From NCBI RefSeq assembly GCF_025420585.1, contig NZ_JAOEGB010000011.1:177493-241492 (forward strand): a stretch of DNA of 64,000 bases, read 5' to 3'. Made by a program: the position numbers and the translations under genes. This document shows positions 54,677 through 64,000 of the stretch, in pieces. Every line of letters starts with the position of its first letter. Position 1 is the first letter of the stretch. This stretch comes from Planotetraspora sp. A-T 1434. Lineage in GTDB: Bacteria; Actinomycetota; Actinomycetes; Streptosporangiales; Streptosporangiaceae. Under the pieces are notes generated by a model. That model was not told the DNA's origin. It saw nothing but the letters and a program-made list of their open reading frames with translations, and searched no databases.

Positions 54677-55815
54677 CCAAGCGTCGAAGCCGCGGGGACG
54701 GTGGCCTGCACTGGGATGACAAGCGCCAGCGTTGGATCGCGACGGCAAGCCTAGGGTTCGATCCGAGCGGCAAGCGGATCGTCAAGCGGGGTAGCGGCAA
54801 GACCAAGACCGAAGCCAAGGCCAAGCTCAAGCAGGTACTCCGCGACTACGAAGACGGCCTGACCATCGCGCCGGCCGACTACACCGTTGCCCAAGCGGTG
54901 AACGACTGGCTCACGTACGGTCTCGGCGGTCTCGATGATGCCACCGTCACCACCTGCACAATTCTGAGCCGTACACACATCGTCCCGGCCCTGGGTGCTC
55001 GCAAGCTTCGAGACTTGAGCGCACAGGATGTGGATAAGTGGCTGGCTGACAAGGCGAACACGCTGAGCACAAGCACCCTGCAACGGCTGCATTCCTGCCT
55101 CAACCGGGCGATCAAACGGGCCATGGCTCGTGACAAGGCTCGGCGCAACGTCGTGGAGCTATGCAGGGTGCCGCAGGGGCAGCAGGGCCGTCCGTCCAAG
55201 GCTCTGACCCTGGCGCAAGCCGAGGAGGTCCTCAAGGGTGCCGAGGGCAAGAGCCTGCACGCCTACATCGTGGTGTCGCTGCTGACGGGTGCTCGAACCG
55301 AGGAGCTTCGGGCGTTGACGTGGAATCACGTCGACTTGGAGGGCCTACCGGACGCGACTCCTCCTGTCCCGCCGTACGTGGCGGTCTGGCGCTCGGTGCG
55401 GGCCGGTGGGGACACCAAGACTCGGAAGTCTCGCCGTACCCTCGCGCTGCCTCAACGCTGCGTGGACGTGCTTCGGCAGCACCAAGAGGAACAACGGAAG
55501 GAGCAGGGGAAAGAGTGGACTGAAAGGGGCCTCGTGTTCGCCTCGGCTGCCGGCACGGCGCTGGATGCCGCGAACGTTCGACGTGCCTTCCGCCGCGTTC
55601 TCAAGCACACCAGCTTGGACCCTGACGAATGGGCTCCCCGGGAGCTGCGCCACAGCTTCGTCTCTCTCCTGTCCGACTCCGGAGTTCCCCTGGAGGAGAT
55701 CTCTCGACTTGTCGGGCACAGCAGTACTGCCGTGACCGAACTCGTTTATCGGAAGCAGATCCGCCCCGTTCTCCAGGGTGGTGCGGTAGTCATGGATCAA
55801 ATCTTCAACAGGTGA
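54673..55815 (+). CDS. int: Tyrosine recombinase integrase
   Basis: The 380-residue protein has an AP2-like arm-binding N-terminus (GDGGLHWDDKRQRW), a SAM-like core-binding domain (about 65-155) and a catalytic domain. Catalytic residues visible are Arg208 (TGARTEELR), the box II region PRELRHSF (where the first His is Arg, as in many AICE integrases), GHSS and the nucleophile Tyr359 (LVYRKQ). It starts with GTG overlapping xis. It lies 82 bp from the att core and recombines within the tRNA-Ile gene. Confidence 0.96.
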   Translation: MTKRRSRGDGGLHWDDKRQRWIATASLGFDPSGKRIVKRGSGKTKTEAKAKLKQVLRDYEDGLTIAPADYTVAQAVNDWLTYGLGGLDDATVTTCTILSRTHIVPALGARKLRDLSAQDVDKWLADKANTLSTSTLQRLHSCLNRAIKRAMARDKARRNVVELCRVPQGQQGRPSKALTLAQAEEVLKGAEGKSLHAYIVVSLLTGARTEELRALTWNHVDLEGLPDATPPVPPYVAVWRSVRAGGDTKTRKSRRTLALPQRCVDVLRQHQEEQRKEQGKEWTERGLVFASAAGTALDAANVRRAFRRVLKHTSLDPDEWAPRELRHSFVSLLSDSGVPLEEISRLVGHSSTAVTELVYRKQIRPVLQGGAVVMDQIFNR

Positions 55816-55856
55816 TCCGCAAGGCGTAGTCACGCAGATAGACACACAAAGATCGA

Positions 55857-55891
55857 AAAGGCCGCTCTCCCGTCATCGGAAAGCGGCCTTT
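55857..55891. terminator. Bidirectional terminator between integrase and tRNA-Ile
   Basis: AAAGGCCGCT (55857-55866) pairs with AGCGGCCTTT (55882-55891). On the minus strand the stem ends in TTTTC, a plausible intrinsic terminator for the tRNA; on the plus strand it ends in TTT for the integrase transcript. The element brings this terminator in place of the one at 49413. Confidence 0.75.
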
Positions 55892-55897
55892 GAGCTG

Positions 55898-55942
55898 GGT
55901 GGGGCTACCAGGACTTGAACCTGGGACCTCTTCCTTATCAGG
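55898..55942 (-). repeat. Right attachment site (att core within tRNA-Ile)
   Basis: This copy of the 45-bp repeat is part of the intact tRNA-Ile gene, so integration keeps the tRNA functional. It matches 49463-49507 base for base. Confidence 0.95.
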
Positions 55943-55973
55943 GAAGCGCTCTAACCGTCTGAGCTATAGCCCC
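55900..55973 (-). tRNA. tRNA-Ile (anticodon GAT)
   Basis: The minus strand folds into a 74-nt cloverleaf. The acceptor stem is GGGGCTA/TAGCCCC, the D arm GCTC/GAGC, the anticodon stem CTTCC/GGAAG with loop CTGATAA (anticodon GAT), and the T arm CCAGG/CCTGG with TTCAAGT. CCA is not encoded. A tRNA-Ile after gyrA and the DUF3566 gene is the usual actinobacterial order. Confidence 0.97.
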
Positions 55974-56131
55974 GCATTGCGCGCAAGGAACGTTACCGCA
56001 TCCCCTAACGGGAGGCGAATCCGTACCCGAACGAGAGAAAGCCTACCGTGTCCGGGCCCCTGGTCGCGCCCCAGGCGCCCACCCTCGGCGCTCTCCTCAG
56101 CACTCGTGCCGCGTCACGCGGGCCAATCGGT

Positions 56132-56171
56132 TCGTACGGCTACCGGCCGGACCCGGGCGGTAGCCGTACGA
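56132..56171 (-). terminator. Terminator hairpin of the gyrBA-DUF3566 operon
   Basis: TCGTACGGCTACCG (56132-56145) pairs perfectly with 56158-56171 around a 12-nt loop, 5 bp after the DUF3566 stop. There is no long U-tract, as is common in high-GC actinobacteria. Confidence 0.7.
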
Positions 56172-56175
56172 GACG

Positions 56176-57327
56176 CTACTCGGCCTCGCTGAAGGTGACC
56201 TCGATGCCGCCCACCAGGTCCGAGGAGATGTTGTAGATCACGGCGCCGAGGGTGGACAGGGCGGTGATGAGCACCACGTTGACCGCACCCAGCAGAGCCG
56301 TGTAGCCGAGGATGCGGACCGGGTCGAACCAGCTGCCGACGTCGATCTTTGGTCCGGTCTGGCTGCCGCCGGTGGTGAGCTGGTTGACGGCGTCGGTGAT
56401 CGAGGTGAAGACGCCGAGGGCCGACAGCACGCCGTACAGCACGGCCACGGCCACGAACAGCACCACGAAGCAGACCAGCGACACGACGAAGCTGAACTTC
56501 ATGGCCGACCACGGCTCGACCCGGCGCAATACCAGGTGGGCCTTCCGGGGGGCCCGGACAGCGTGCTTCTTGTCCTTGCTCCCTGCCGTCTTGAGTCCGG
56601 TCCGCTCGGCCTCGCCGAACGTGAGGCCTCGACCGAGGCCGTCGACCGGCCGGGAGACGGGCGACACGGCGCCGGCCGATCCCGCCGAGGCGGGACGGGG
56701 CGCCTCCCCTGCGGGAGGCGAGAACGGCGGAGACGACGTGGCGGGCTTGGCGACGCCCGGACCGGGGGCGCCGGCCGGACCGGGCTTGGCTCCAGGACCC
56801 GGCTTCCCGGCGGGGTCCGGCCTCCCAGCGCCCGCTCCGGCGGACCCGGCGGTAGCCGGACGGCCGGGGGCTCCCGCCGCGGCCGGACGGCCGGAGGTTC
56901 CGGCGCCGGGCGCAGCCGTACGGCCTGGCGATCCGGCGGGAGACGACGTCACGGGGGCGGGCTTGGCGAAGGGCGCGGTCGGCTCGGCGCCTGTCACCTT
57001 GCCGTCCGCGGGCTTGTCCCCGTCTTTGGACGACGACTGCTTCCAGGGCTGGTCCGCCGCCGACGTCCGGATGCGGACCGTGGCGTTGTCGGCCGCGCCC
57101 CTGTCCGAGGCGGCGCCGTCGGCCGCGGCCCCGTCGGACCCGCTCTTGTCTGAGGCGGCCTTGCCGGCAGAAGTCACGTCAGTTTCATCGGGCACCACCT
57201 CGACGACGCTACCGGCATCGTCGACCCTGGCGGTAACACCGTCCCTCATCGAGGACGACGCGGGACGCGCGCCTCCCGCCTTCTTCCTGGCGGCGCCGGT
57301 CGTCCGGGCCCTGCCGGTGTCGCTCAT
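56176..57327 (-). CDS. DUF3566 membrane protein
   Basis: The C-terminal 120 residues hold the DUF3566 domain with two transmembrane helices ([20 protein letters not shown] and [20 protein letters not shown]). The first roughly 260 residues are a Pro/Ala/Gly-rich, probably disordered cytoplasmic region. The family is found next to gyrA in most actinobacteria and has been tied to cell-division or envelope functions, but the role is not firmly set. The ATG overlaps the gyrA stop (ATGA), so translation is coupled. Confidence 0.88.
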   Translation of the reverse strand: MSDTGRARTTGAARKKAGGARPASSSMRDGVTARVDDAGSVVEVVPDETDVTSAGKAASDKSGSDGAAADGAASDRGAADNATVRIRTSAADQPWKQSSSKDGDKPADGKVTGAEPTAPFAKPAPVTSSPAGSPGRTAAPGAGTSGRPAAAGAPGRPATAGSAGAGAGRPDPAGKPGPGAKPGPAGAPGPGVAKPATSSPPFSPPAGEAPRPASAGSAGAVSPVSRPVDGLGRGLTFGEAERTGLKTAGSKDKKHAVRAPRKAHLVLRRVEPWSAMKFSFVVSLVCFVVLFVAVAVLYGVLSALGVFTSITDAVNQLTTGGSQTGPKIDVGSWFDPVRILGYTALLGAVNVVLITALSTLGAVIYNISSDLVGGIEVTFSEAE

Positions 57328-59933
57328 GCCTCGTCTCCTGCCCCGTTTTGCTCGGTCTCCAACGACTCGGGCTCCGTCAACTCGGGCTCAGCCGACGTGG
57401 GCTCAGCCAGATCCGGCTCGGCCGAACCAGGCTCCGCGGACTGGGCCACGATCGCCTCAGCCGACTCGGCCGACTCGGCGTTGCGGGCGAGGGCCACGAC
57501 ACTGTCCCCGTCGGCGAGGTTCATCAGGCGCACCCCCATGGTTTGACGGCCCGACTGCTTGATCTCACCGGCACTCGTCCGGATCACCCCACCGGCGGAG
57601 GTGATGGCGAAGACCTCGTCCTCGGGCCTCACCATGACGGCTCCGACCAGCTTTCCGCGGGCGCTGACGATTTTCGCGGTCAGCACCCCCTTCCCGCCCC
57701 TGCCCTGGACCGGGTACTGGTCGGCGGGGGTCCGCTTCGCATACCCGCCCTCAGTGGCGATTAACACGTCATCTCCGTCACCGACGACGTTCATCGCGAG
57801 CAGTTCGTCACCGTCGACGAACCGCATGCCGATGACGCCGCTGGTGGCGCGGCCCATCGGGCGCAGGGCGTCGTCGGACGCGGTGAAGCGGATCGACTGC
57901 GCGTTCTTGGAGACGAGCAGCAGATCGTCGTCCTCGGAGACGAGACGTGCGGCGATCACCTCGTCATCTTCGCGCAGATTGATGGCGATGAGACCCCCAG
58001 ATCGGGGTGAATCGTATTCGGAGAGCCGTGTCTTCTTGACGAGACCGCTCCGCGTCGCCAGCACGAGGTACGGCGCGACGTCGTAGTCCCGCAGGTCGAG
58101 GATCTCCATGACGTGCTCGTCGGGCTGCATGGCGAGCAGGTTCGCCAGGTGCTGGCCGCGGGCGTCGCGGCCGGAGTCCGGCAGCTCGTACGCCTTGACC
58201 CGGTAGACGCGGCCCTTGTTGGTGAAGGCCAGCAGCCAGTGGTGGGTCGTCGTGACGAAGAAGTGCTCGACGATGTCGTCCTGGCGGAGCTGGGCGCCGC
58301 GGACTCCCTTGCCGCCACGCTTCTGGGCCCGGTAGAGGTCCATGTTGGTGCGCTTGGCGTAGCCGCCGCGGGTGATCGTGACGACCATGTCCTCTTCGGC
58401 GATCAGGTCCTCGATGGACATGTCGCCTTCGTAGGCGATGATCTCGGTCTTCCGCTCGTCGCCGAACTTGGTGATGATCTCGGTCAGCTCGTCGGAGACG
58501 ATCTGCCGCTGCCGGACCTCGGAGCCGAGGATGTCGTGGTAGTCGGCGATCTGCGTCATCAGGCCGTCGTACTCGTCCTGGATCTGCTGCCGCTCCAGGG
58601 CCGCCAGCTTGCGCAGCTGCATGTCGAGGATGGCCTGCGCCTGGACCTGGTCGATCTCCAGCAGCGCCATCAGGCCGCCCTGGGCCTCGGCCGCCGACGG
58701 CGACCGCCGGATGAGCGCGATGACCTCGTCCATCCGGTCGAGCGCCTTGAGCAGGCCCCGCAGGATGTGGGCCCGCTCCTCGGCCTTCCGCAGCAGGAAC
58801 CGGGTCCGCCGGACGACGACCTCGATCTGGTGCTCGATGTAGGACTTGACGAACTGGTCGAGCCGCAGGGTGCGCGGCACGCCGTCCACCAGGGCGATCA
58901 TGTTCGCCCCGAAGGTGGTCTGCAGCTGGGTGTGCTTGTAGAGGTTGTTCAGCACGACCTTGGCGACCGCGTCGCGCTTCAGCACGATGACGAGCCGCTG
59001 GCCGGTGCGCGAGGAGGTCTCGTCGCGGACGTCGGCGATACCGGTGACCTTGCCGTCCTTGACCAGCTCGGCGATGGTGAGGGCGAGGTTGTCCGGGTTC
59101 ACCTGGTACGGCAGCGCCGTCACGACCAGGCACTGCCTGCCCTTGGGGTCCTCCTCCACCTCGACGATGGCCCGCATGGTGATCGAGCCGCGACCGGTGC
59201 GGTAGGCGTCGTCGATGCCGCGACGGCCGACGATCAGGGCGCCGGTCGGGAAGTCGGGGCCCTTGACCCGGGCGATGAGCGCCTCGAGCAGCTCCTCGTC
59301 ACTGGCCTCGTGGTTCTCCAGCGCCCACTTGACGGCCTCGCCGACCTCGCGGAGGTTGTGCGGCGGAATGTTCGTCGCCATGCCCACCGCGATGCCGGCG
59401 GACCCGTTGACCAGCAGGTTCGGGAACCGCGACGGGAGAACGACCGGCTCCTGCGAACGCCCGTCGTAGTTGGGCTGGAAGTCGACGGTCTCCTTGTCGA
59501 TGTCCCGGAGCATCTCCATGGCGATCTGCGCCAGGCGGCACTCGGTGTACCGCATCGCCGCGGCCGGGTCGTTGCCCGGGGAGCCGAAGTTGCCCTGCCC
59601 GTCGACCAGGGGATAGCGCAGCGACCACGGCTGCGCGAGCCGTACGACCGTGTCGTAGATCGACGTGTCGCCGTGGGGGTGGTAGGACCCCATGACGTCG
59701 CCGACGACGCGCGAGCACTTGAAGTAGCCGCGGTCGGGGCGGTAGCCGCCGTCGAACATGGCGTACAGCACGCGGCGGTGCACGGGCTTGAGGCCGTCAC
59801 GCACATCCGGCAGCGCACGGGACACGATGACGGACATCGCGTAGTCCATGTAACTGCGCTGCATCTCGGACTGGATGTCGACCGGTTCGACGCGGTCGGC
59901 AGGCGGCCCAGGCGGAGTGTTCACTTCCGTCAC
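57324..59933 (-). CDS. gyrA: DNA gyrase subunit A
   Basis: GyrA breaks and rejoins DNA during negative supercoiling. The 869-residue protein has the winged-helix/tower part with the quinolone region [11 protein letters not shown], the catalytic Tyr in [12 protein letters not shown] and the GyrA-box-containing C-terminal beta-pinwheel (QRGGKGVRG). A Glu/Pro/Ser-rich tail of about 60 residues follows. Thr at the Ser83-equivalent and Asp at the Asp87-equivalent positions are not typical resistance changes. It lies 26 bp after gyrB. Confidence 0.98.
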   Translation of the reverse strand: MTEVNTPPGPPADRVEPVDIQSEMQRSYMDYAMSVIVSRALPDVRDGLKPVHRRVLYAMFDGGYRPDRGYFKCSRVVGDVMGSYHPHGDTSIYDTVVRLAQPWSLRYPLVDGQGNFGSPGNDPAAAMRYTECRLAQIAMEMLRDIDKETVDFQPNYDGRSQEPVVLPSRFPNLLVNGSAGIAVGMATNIPPHNLREVGEAVKWALENHEASDEELLEALIARVKGPDFPTGALIVGRRGIDDAYRTGRGSITMRAIVEVEEDPKGRQCLVVTALPYQVNPDNLALTIAELVKDGKVTGIADVRDETSSRTGQRLVIVLKRDAVAKVVLNNLYKHTQLQTTFGANMIALVDGVPRTLRLDQFVKSYIEHQIEVVVRRTRFLLRKAEERAHILRGLLKALDRMDEVIALIRRSPSAAEAQGGLMALLEIDQVQAQAILDMQLRKLAALERQQIQDEYDGLMTQIADYHDILGSEVRQRQIVSDELTEIITKFGDERKTEIIAYEGDMSIEDLIAEEDMVVTITRGGYAKRTNMDLYRAQKRGGKGVRGAQLRQDDIVEHFFVTTTHHWLLAFTNKGRVYRVKAYELPDSGRDARGQHLANLLAMQPDEHVMEILDLRDYDVAPYLVLATRSGLVKKTRLSEYDSPRSGGLIAINLREDDEVIAARLVSEDDDLLLVSKNAQSIRFTASDDALRPMGRATSGVIGMRFVDGDELLAMNVVGDGDDVLIATEGGYAKRTPADQYPVQGRGGKGVLTAKIVSARGKLVGAVMVRPEDEVFAITSAGGVIRTSAGEIKQSGRQTMGVRLMNLADGDSVVALARNAESAESAEAIVAQSAEPGSAEPDLAEPTSAEPELTEPESLETEQNGAGDEA

Positions 59934-59959
59934 GGAAAAGTCCTTCTGCTTGGACGTGC

Positions 59960-62263
<2,304 letters not shown>

Positions 62264-62788
62264 TCAGCCGTAGGTGTCCCGGGGACCCTGACTTCCATGG
62301 ACCCGGAGACCGCCTCCCGGCCGGGGCCCGGTGTTGGGCCCGTGCACCTTCACGCGGGTGACCGTGCCGTCGCCGAGCTCCTCGTTCAGCCGTCTGACCA
62401 GCGTAGATGCCAGGAGCCGCACCTGGGTGGCCCAGGCCGTCGAGTCGGCCGCCACGACGACCTCCCCCTCCTCGAAGCTCTCCGGCGTGGTGTGCTCGGC
62501 CAGCTCCGGGCCGACGATCTCGCGCCAGCGGCCGAAGACGCCGCCGATGGCTACCGGCTGCTCCCACCCTCGGTCCTCCAGCAGGTCGCGAATCGCCCGG
62601 CCGAAGGGCAGCGGATCGCCCGAGTCCCTTTTCGGCCCGCCTCCGCGCCGTCGAGGCTCGGTCCGGGGGAGCTGGCCCCGCCTGGCCGCGTCGGCCTTGG
62701 CCTGGGCGAGCTTCTCCCGCGCCAGGGCCGCGCCCCTCGCGGCCGCGCCCAGTGGAGACTGTCCACCGCCTGTGGATTCATCGGACAC
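62264..62788 (-). CDS. dciA: DciA-like protein (DUF721), replicative helicase loader
   Basis: The 174-residue protein has a charged N-terminal tail and a DUF721 domain ([51 protein letters not shown]). DUF721/DciA proteins load the DnaB helicase in bacteria without DnaC. The gene between recF and gyrB is the standard actinobacterial arrangement. Its start overlaps the recF end by 11 bp, so both are probably in one transcript. Confidence 0.9.
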   Translation of the reverse strand: MSDESTGGGQSPLGAAARGAALAREKLAQAKADAARRGQLPRTEPRRRGGGPKRDSGDPLPFGRAIRDLLEDRGWEQPVAIGGVFGRWREIVGPELAEHTTPESFEEGEVVVAADSTAWATQVRLLASTLVRRLNEELGDGTVTRVKVHGPNTGPRPGGGLRVHGSQGPRDTYG

Positions 62789-63989
62789 GCGTCACGCTCC
62801 CTGCGGTCACGTCGAAGCGGGCGCCGGCGAGCTCGGGAGGCACGTCGTCAGGCACGGCGGCCGTGATGAGGACCTGCTCGGCCGGAGCGACGATCTCGGT
62901 CAGCCGCCTGCGCCGGTGATTGTCCAGCTCGGCGAACACGTCGTCCAGGATGAGCACCGGGTCGCCGCCGTCCGCCCGGAGCAGGTCGTAGGCCGCGAGC
63001 CGGAGCGCCAGCGCGAACGACCACGACTCGCCGTGGCTGGCGTAGCCGCGGGCCGGCAGCTCCCCCAGGCTCAGCAGCAGGTCGTCGCGGTGCGGGCCGA
63101 CCAGCGTGACGCCCCGGTCGAGCTCCGCCTGCCGCACCTGGGCGAGGCCGGCGCGCAGGCGTTCCGCCAGGACTTCCCGGTTTGTCCCCAGGGTGGGGAT
63201 ATCTGTGGATAACTTCTCGCCGGTATCCGCCTCCTCGGCGGAGCTTCGATAGTCCAGATCGGCCGGCGCGGAGGTCGGGGCGAGGGTCGCGTACGCCTTG
63301 GCCGCCAGCGGCCGCAGCGCCTCGACCAGGTCGAGCCGGGCCGCCAGGAGCTCGGCCCCGTGCCTCACGAGATGGGTGTCCCAGATCTCCAGCGTGCTCT
63401 GGACGTCCCCGGCTCCCGCCGAGGCGAACGCCGCCTCGTCGTCCTGCCTGCGGGGACTTCGCCTCCGCCCGGCCTTCGCCGCGGCAGCCGTACGCAACAG
63501 GGCGTTGCGCTGCTTCAGCACCCGGTCATAGTCGGCCCGGACGGCGGCGAACCGCGGGGCGCGGACCACGAGCAGGTCATCGAGGAAGCGGCGACGCTCC
63601 GACGGGTCGCCCTTGACCAGGGCGAGGTCCTCCGGGGCGAACAGCACCGTCCGCAGCAGGCCCAGGGCGTCGCGCGGCCTGGGGACGGGGGAGCGGTTGA
63701 TCCGGGCGCGGTTGGCGCGGCCCGGGTTGATCTCCAGTTCGATGAGCGCGCGGCGGTCGTCCTTCACCACCACGGACCGGATGATCGCCCGCTGCGCGCC
63801 GTGCCGTACGAGCGGGGCGTCCGTGGCGACGCGGTGACTGGAGTGCGTCGCCAGGTAGCCCAGCGCCTCGACGAGATTGGTCTTCCCCTGCCCGTTGGGC
63901 CCGACGAAGGCCGTCGCGCCGGGCTCGAGGTCGAGCTCCACCGCGGGATACGACCGGAAGTCGGTGAGCGACAGGCTGGCCACATGCAC
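62778..63989 (-). CDS. recF: DNA replication and repair protein RecF
   Basis: RecF loads RecA at gapped DNA with RecO and RecR. The 403-residue SMC-like ATPase has Walker [10 protein letters not shown] near residue 31, a signature region around the SFALALRLA segment and Walker [16 protein letters not shown] low-conservation insert ([17 protein letters not shown]) lies in the middle. It normally follows dnaN and gnd, which should lie just beyond the window. Confidence 0.97.
   Translation of the reverse strand: MHVASLSLTDFRSYPAVELDLEPGATAFVGPNGQGKTNLVEALGYLATHSSHRVATDAPLVRHGAQRAIIRSVVVKDDRRALIELEINPGRANRARINRSPVPRPRDALGLLRTVLFAPEDLALVKGDPSERRRFLDDLLVVRAPRFAAVRADYDRVLKQRNALLRTAAAAKAGRRRSPRRQDDEAAFASAGAGDVQSTLEIWDTHLVRHGAELLAARLDLVEALRPLAAKAYATLAPTSAPADLDYRSSAEEADTGEKLSTDIPTLGTNREVLAERLRAGLAQVRQAELDRGVTLVGPHRDDLLLSLGELPARGYASHGESWSFALALRLAAYDLLRADGGDPVLILDDVFAELDNHRRRRLTEIVAPAEQVLITAAVPDDVPPELAGARFDVTAGSVTRVR
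63204..63212 (-). promoter_or_regulatory. DnaA-box-like 9-mer within recF
   Basis: TGTGGATAA is the exact reverse complement of the DnaA box TTATCCACA. It lies in recF coding sequence, about 0.8 kb from the right edge and near the expected origin. A single box may be chance. Confidence 0.35.
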
Positions 63990-64000
63990 GCCGCAAGGCT

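Larger units (their letters stand above)
49463..55942 (+). mobile_element. AICE-like integrated element in tRNA-Ile (about 6.5 kb)
   Basis: The element is bounded by 45-bp direct repeats, 49463-49507 and 55898-55942, identical to the 3' part of the tRNA-Ile gene. Next to the tRNA are integrase and excisionase genes, then a RepSA-type initiator, two tiny ORFs, a KorSA-like GntR repressor and a Pif-like Nudix gene. This order is that of pSAM2-type actinomycete integrative conjugative elements. No FtsK/TraSA-like translocase, Spd protein or other transfer gene is seen, and about 0.9 kb is noncoding. The cargo near the left end is a HEPN-like membrane protein. It can probably not transfer by itself. 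Confidence 0.9.

Noticed and set aside
57324..59933. Quinolone-resistance mutation in gyrA
   Set aside because: Thr and Asp at the key positions are compatible with ordinary wild-type variation; no known resistance change can be claimed.

Overview
The window is high-GC bacterial DNA of actinobacterial type. Codon use is strongly G/C at third positions, GTG and TTG starts are common, and the right end carries the oriC-proximal order recF - dciA (DUF721) - gyrB - gyrA - DUF3566 - tRNA-Ile, read leftwards. ECF42-type sigma factors paired with DGPF proteins, MmyB-type regulators, DUF4331 and an AICE-like element fit a Streptosporangiales- or Streptomyces-like soil actinomycete; the species cannot be named from the sequence alone. 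The replication origin should lie a few kb beyond the right edge. Layout: (1) 1-6.4 kb has a cut-off NAD-dependent dehydrogenase, a double-Nudix protein, and a copper operon (csoR operator, csoR, copZ, a His-rich exported protein, copA) bracketed by two parS-like 14-mers. (2) 6.5-12.8 kb has two inverted paralogous sets of DGPF protein + ECF42 sigma factor + alpha/beta hydrolase; in the left set the sigma factor and hydrolase are one continuous reading frame. (3) 12.9-26.4 kb is a mostly intact metabolic and regulatory stretch: aldo-keto reductases, two short-chain dehydrogenases, an esterase, a dedicated TrpF, PPK2, DUF4331, two sensor kinases, two response regulators and an MmyB-type regulator. 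One kinase has a 33-bp duplication inside its ATP-binding G1 box. (4) 26.5-49.4 kb is a zone of gene decay. Intact genes (two hemerythrin-like proteins, DUF4240, an APH-fold kinase, a DUF4236 protein, a GH27 alpha-galactosidase, a large nSTAND-WD40 protein, two TetR regulators, an alpha/beta hydrolase) are interleaved with at least a dozen broken ones: histidine kinase tail, SGNH hydrolase tail, an NmrA/Rrf2 deletion scar, acetylxylan esterase, GH36, ROK, an XRE-TPR regulator, an epimerase next to an IS701-type remnant, an smc 3' fragment abutting an AraC fragment, a cyclase-like gene, and an alpha/beta hydrolase tail. (5) 49.46-55.94 kb is a 6.5-kb AICE-like integrated element in the tRNA-Ile gene, bounded by 45-bp direct repeats. 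It holds a membrane-anchored HEPN-like protein, a Pif-like Nudix protein, a KorSA-like GntR repressor, two tiny ORFs, a RepSA-type HUH initiator with a probable frameshift, an excisionase and a tyrosine integrase, but no recognisable TraSA/FtsK transfer gene. (6) 55.9-64 kb is the conserved replication and topology block. How the genes work together: CsoR probably senses Cu(I) and releases the cop operon; CopZ and CopA then traffic and export copper. Each ECF42 sigma factor is translationally coupled to its DGPF partner. The GntR repressor sits beside a repeat-overlapped promoter that drives the replication-excision-integration operon of the element. RecF, DciA and the gyrase subunits serve replication and supercoiling next to the origin. 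No wholly new system can be proven from sequence alone. The best candidates for something undescribed are the sigma factor-hydrolase fusion, the membrane-tethered HEPN cargo of the transfer-deficient element, and the nSTAND protein with 14 WD40 repeats.
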